From a bacterium (GTDB taxonomy: Bacteria; Bacteroidota; Bacteroidia; Cytophagales; Cyclobacteriaceae), in NCBI GenBank assembly GCA_024743255.1, contig JANSWY010000002.1, forward strand, positions 359,740 to 423,739: 64,000 nt of DNA, given 5' to 3'. Position 1 is the first letter of the stretch. Each line of letters starts with the position of its first letter. The notes beneath the pieces were generated by a model. It worked only from the letters and a program-made list of their open reading frames with translations, was not told where the DNA came from and made no database searches. Both the position numbers and the translations under genes were made by a program. Shown here one piece after another: positions 61,507-64,000 of this stretch.

Positions 61507-62805
61507 TTAATAATTCGCTCCTGCATGAACCATTGCACACCTAAATCCAATTGCCGCTGAGGTAGAATCTTCTGGCATAAATCTTCTTGTTCCTGGTGAT
61601 AACCAATATGCTATATCCTGCCACGATCCTCCTTTGTAAACTCGCATTCTGTTCATTGGTGGATTCTCCTCATTGTATGACGCTGCTGAGATTCCAACTT
61701 CTAGTGCTTGCTCCCTTGTGTAAGGAGCTTCTGCTCCAATAAAATTGTAATTCTGATCATAATCTTCATGTGAATCCAGATATCCATCTCTTCTTACGGG
61801 ATTTAGGTCGTCAGTATCTCGGTGTGACATGGGTCTGTACACATCTGCTACCCATTCATTTACATTGCCAGCCATATTGTAAAGGCCATTTTCATTTGGC
61901 GGATTATTGTAAACCGGTTCTGTGATCATTGCTCCATCATTCAACCTTCCAGCAATTCCAGCATAATCACCTCTTCCTCTTTTGTAATTGGCCAGGAAAT
62001 AGCCCATATTTTTACCATAAGGTTGTCTTAACCAATGTCCATCCCATGGATAGATTCTCTGATTCCATTGCTTTTCCAATCCATATTGAGTTCCTATCAA
62101 TGCAAGTGCTGCATATTCCCATTCTGCTTCTGTCGGTAACCTGTAGTTTGGTAAAACAATGCCTGATTCCAACGGGATTCTCACTTTACCGTTTGAGACA
62201 ATCTGTTCTGTAGTTGGGATATCTCCACCGTTTTGTTCATAATAGTTCATTGCCATTTTATAATTAACAACCTGTGTTCTCCAATGGCAATAATTATTGG
62301 CCTGTCTCCAATTGATCCCCACCACCGGAAACATTCGAAAACCTGGATATCTATAATAGTGAGTGACATATGGATCATTAAAGGCCAGAGATCTAGCCCA
62401 TACTGTGGTATCAGGTAGGTTGTTCTTCCAGAAAGATTCACTTGAATCAAGTTTGATATAGTACTCATACTCAAGCCAGTTGATGTTGGCAATTTCAGCT
62501 TCGTCCATATAGAAGGAAGCTATAGTAACGGTTCTTTCAATATTATCTCTGCTGTAAACTATGTCCTCTTCAAAAGAGCCAAGTATATGCCTTCCTCCTT
62601 CAACAAAAACCAGATTAGGTCCAAAAGGCTGCCCTTTGTAATCACTTACCTGAAAACCTCCTTCCTGGTTATATTCAAGCCCTGTTGTATTGCTGTATGA
62701 TCCTGGATTCATACTTGTTGGGGCAAAACGATTGTAGCAGCTGGATAGAAATAAAGATGTGATAAAGACTAGAATAAACAGTCTTACCTTAAATGAGTCT
62801 TTCAT
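61507..62805 (-). CDS. gldJ: GldJ-like gliding motility lipoprotein
   Basis: A 432-residue lipoprotein: lipobox Cys23 in FITSLFLSSC, then YNRFAPTSM. The rest has the formylglycine-generating-enzyme/SUMF1 fold of the GldJ/GldK group: LVFVEGGRHILGSFE, FYMDEAEIANINWLEY, FPVVGINWRQANNYCHWR, YRLPTEAEWEYAA, NGLYNMAGNVNEWVADVY, YKGGSWQDIAYWLSPG, IGFRCAMV. The NTTGLEYN and DTTVWARSLAFNDPY segments are closer to GldJ than to GldK. These lipoproteins form part of the gliding/type IX secretion machinery at the outer membrane. The two sorting-domain proteins in the window would be exported by that system. GldK is the main alternative. Confidence 0.75.
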   Translation of the reverse strand: MKDSFKVRLFILVFITSLFLSSCYNRFAPTSMNPGSYSNTTGLEYNQEGGFQVSDYKGQPFGPNLVFVEGGRHILGSFEEDIVYSRDNIERTVTIASFYMDEAEIANINWLEYEYYIKLDSSESFWKNNLPDTTVWARSLAFNDPYVTHYYRYPGFRMFPVVGINWRQANNYCHWRTQVVNYKMAMNYYEQNGGDIPTTEQIVSNGKVRIPLESGIVLPNYRLPTEAEWEYAALALIGTQYGLEKQWNQRIYPWDGHWLRQPYGKNMGYFLANYKRGRGDYAGIAGRLNDGAMITEPVYNNPPNENGLYNMAGNVNEWVADVYRPMSHRDTDDLNPVRRDGYLDSHEDYDQNYNFIGAEAPYTREQALEVGISAASYNEENPPMNRMRVYKGGSWQDIAYWLSPGTRRFMPEDSTSAAIGFRCAMVHAGANY

Positions 62806-62859
62806 GCCTTGGTCTGTTTTTATAGCATAGACCGAGGCATTTCATATTCATTACAAACT

Positions 62860-63843
62860 CTATTGATTTAATTCTGTGATAAACCTTTCAGTAGCGGTTG
62901 CAAGTGTAATTTCCTGATTGATATAAGGGAGCAGGTGTTTATCCAACAAATTGTGATATCGCCCAAATACCTTATTCCTTTTCATGTAAGTCTCTGGATA
63001 ATCAACACCTTCCTTTTCCAACATATCCTGAGCCAAATAACCTGTAAAATAGAAGAGATAAGCATGCCAGAGCTGTCTTGGTGGTTTGATTTTCATTACA
63101 GATGCAACATCCACAATTGTACCTCCCACAAAGTAATCCCTAGTAAGAATCATATTATGAGCTGACTCATGAAATAACAATTCAAGCCAATTGCCAGGAA
63201 CATCATTCTCACCATATGCATTCATCACCACATGTGTAGGAAATATGGATGTATATGGACGGTTTCTCAAATTCCATTTAGACACTTTAGCAACATACAC
63301 AATATCTACTTTCACTCTACCCTCTTGCCAAAACTGTTTGGTCAACTGCGACAACCGGTCTACAAATTCCCTCTCGAATTTTCTAATCAGATCAATGTTT
63401 TCATTTAGAGCTGTTTCACAACTTAGCTTATGTTTAGACCAAAAGACATCTTCATACGTGTCACTGAATTTTTGAAGGATTGAAAAATGTTCTTGCAAAG
63501 GTTCAGGTACATCCGATATATCTGGATTACTTGTTATCCATTCCTTAAAAGATGTCATGTAATCTGACATTCTTAAATCTTCATCTACTAAACCCAAATG
63601 GTAATATTCAATAGCTGCATCTAAATCAGCACTTGCTTTCTTTTTCAATTTGAAATCAACCATTGTGCTGTCAAACTCTTTTCTGAGAAATGATTCCAAC
63701 CATAGGAAGTTGTGCATATTAAACCAATAGTTGATTTCAAAGGAGTAGTACTCTGTGGTATCTGAATGTTGAATAGTTGTTTGACTGTTGGCTTGAATAG
63801 ACATCAATAAAACAGCAATGATGATTATGAATTTCCTGATCAT
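62860..63843 (-). CDS. Secreted protein with an HExxH metalloprotease-like motif
   Basis: A 327-residue exported protein with a signal peptide (FIIIIAVLLMSIQANSQ). Near residue 225 it has LLFHESAHNMILTRD, an HExxH zinc motif in the normal hydrophobic-helix context. Downstream acidic residues (GTIVDVASVM) and a helical C-terminal region (HAYLFYFTGYLAQDML) could supply further ligands or a scaffold. I do not recognise the family; a gluzincin-like peptidase is the best guess, and activity is unproven. It is 54 bases upstream of the GldJ-like gene and on the same strand, so co-expression is likely. Confidence 0.65.
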   Translation of the reverse strand: MIRKFIIIIAVLLMSIQANSQTTIQHSDTTEYYSFEINYWFNMHNFLWLESFLRKEFDSTMVDFKLKKKASADLDAAIEYYHLGLVDEDLRMSDYMTSFKEWITSNPDISDVPEPLQEHFSILQKFSDTYEDVFWSKHKLSCETALNENIDLIRKFEREFVDRLSQLTKQFWQEGRVKVDIVYVAKVSKWNLRNRPYTSIFPTHVVMNAYGENDVPGNWLELLFHESAHNMILTRDYFVGGTIVDVASVMKIKPPRQLWHAYLFYFTGYLAQDMLEKEGVDYPETYMKRNKVFGRYHNLLDKHLLPYINQEITLATATERFITELNQ

Positions 63844-63899
63844 GATACGTCCGTTTACAAGTGAACTTAACCATTTTCACCGACTTTTTGGAATCTTTT

Positions 63900-63933
63900 C
63901 CGGATTCACCGACTGCCATACCGGACTTACCGA
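63900..63933. repeat. Imperfect 21-bp direct duplication upstream of the metalloprotease-like gene
   Basis: CCGGATTCACCGA (63900-63912) and CCGGACTTACCGA (63921-63933) are offset by 21 bases, a multiple of 7 as in the other arrays. The open frame over this stretch is judged accidental. Confidence 0.4.
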
Positions 63934-64000
63934 TTTCTTTAATCCATTGCATCAAGAACTCCCGTAACATTGCTATATCAACAAAAACAAAAAACAAAAA

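Noticed and set aside
63737..63997. Minus-strand frame near the window end as a gene
   Set aside because: It overlaps the start of the metalloprotease-like gene in another frame, has Lys/Gly-rich low-complexity text caused by the 21-bp repeats, and no recognisable motif.

Overview
The window looks like chromosomal DNA from a marine-type, low-GC Bacteroidota bacterium, most likely order Cytophagales. The sequence supports this in several ways: two proteins carry a type IX secretion C-terminal sorting domain (VFPNPA... / LYPNPT...), there is a GldJ-like gliding lipoprotein, an ECF sigma/FecR pair with an STN partner, a TPR-hybrid histidine kinase with an AraC output domain, LVIVD-repeat and VPS10-like secreted proteins, SD-poor start regions, and promoters resembling TTTG...TAnnTTTG. 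The exact genus cannot be read from the sequence alone. No rRNA, tRNA, CRISPR array, transposase or phage gene was seen.

Region 1 (1-7000, minus strand) is a chemotaxis-like signalling cluster: SiaC-family protein, CheC/CheX-like protein and CheY (one operon, ending in a terminator at 5524-5554), a histone-deacetylase-family enzyme, a SpoIIE/PP2C phosphatase interrupted by one in-frame TAA, then STAS protein, response regulator, CheA and CheW in tightly overlapping order. Chemotaxis-type and partner-switching-type parts are therefore side by side. Region 2 (7267-14302, plus) is a phosphorelay set: an XRE-type regulator, a receiver-kinase, a seven-PAS membrane kinase, a small receiver and a receiver-PAS protein, closed by a terminator.

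Region 3 (14385-25656) holds an FtsX/MacB permease, a CPA-type antiporter with RCK domain, a WG-like secreted protein, a membrane AraC regulator, several unknowns, and an MpaB/latex-oxygenase family protein followed by a seven-TM protein. Region 4 (25675-34859) has a 1736-residue Ser/Thr kinase-ATPase-histidine kinase, and convergent to it an SRPBCC protein, a receiver-HTH regulator and a TPR histidine kinase.

Region 5 (34973-46339) has mog, secreted beta-propeller proteins (one with a Met/His metal-binding-like insert), a giant T9SS cargo protein, and a three-gene operon of sulfite-oxidase-type molybdoenzyme, c-type cytochrome and sterol-desaturase-family enzyme; mog may supply the cofactor. 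Region 6 (46483-52227) has a secreted protein, a second CheC-like paralogue, a 1220-residue hybrid two-component regulator and a globin. Region 7 (52370-64000) has a structured leader upstream of a sorting-domain-only mini-protein and a G8/beta-helix protein, an LA_2272-type repeat protein behind a palindromic leader, a lipoprotein, a GNAT, an STN/FecR/ECF regulon, GldJ and a secreted HExxH protein.

Two sequence-level themes cut across the window. First, intergenic tandem repeats with a 7-bp period but unrelated unit sequences (16873-16948, 57264-57291, 61305-61494). Second, strong hairpins in leaders (7029-7061, 52376-52477, 57175-57204). The most checkable anomaly is the single nonsense codon in the phosphatase gene.
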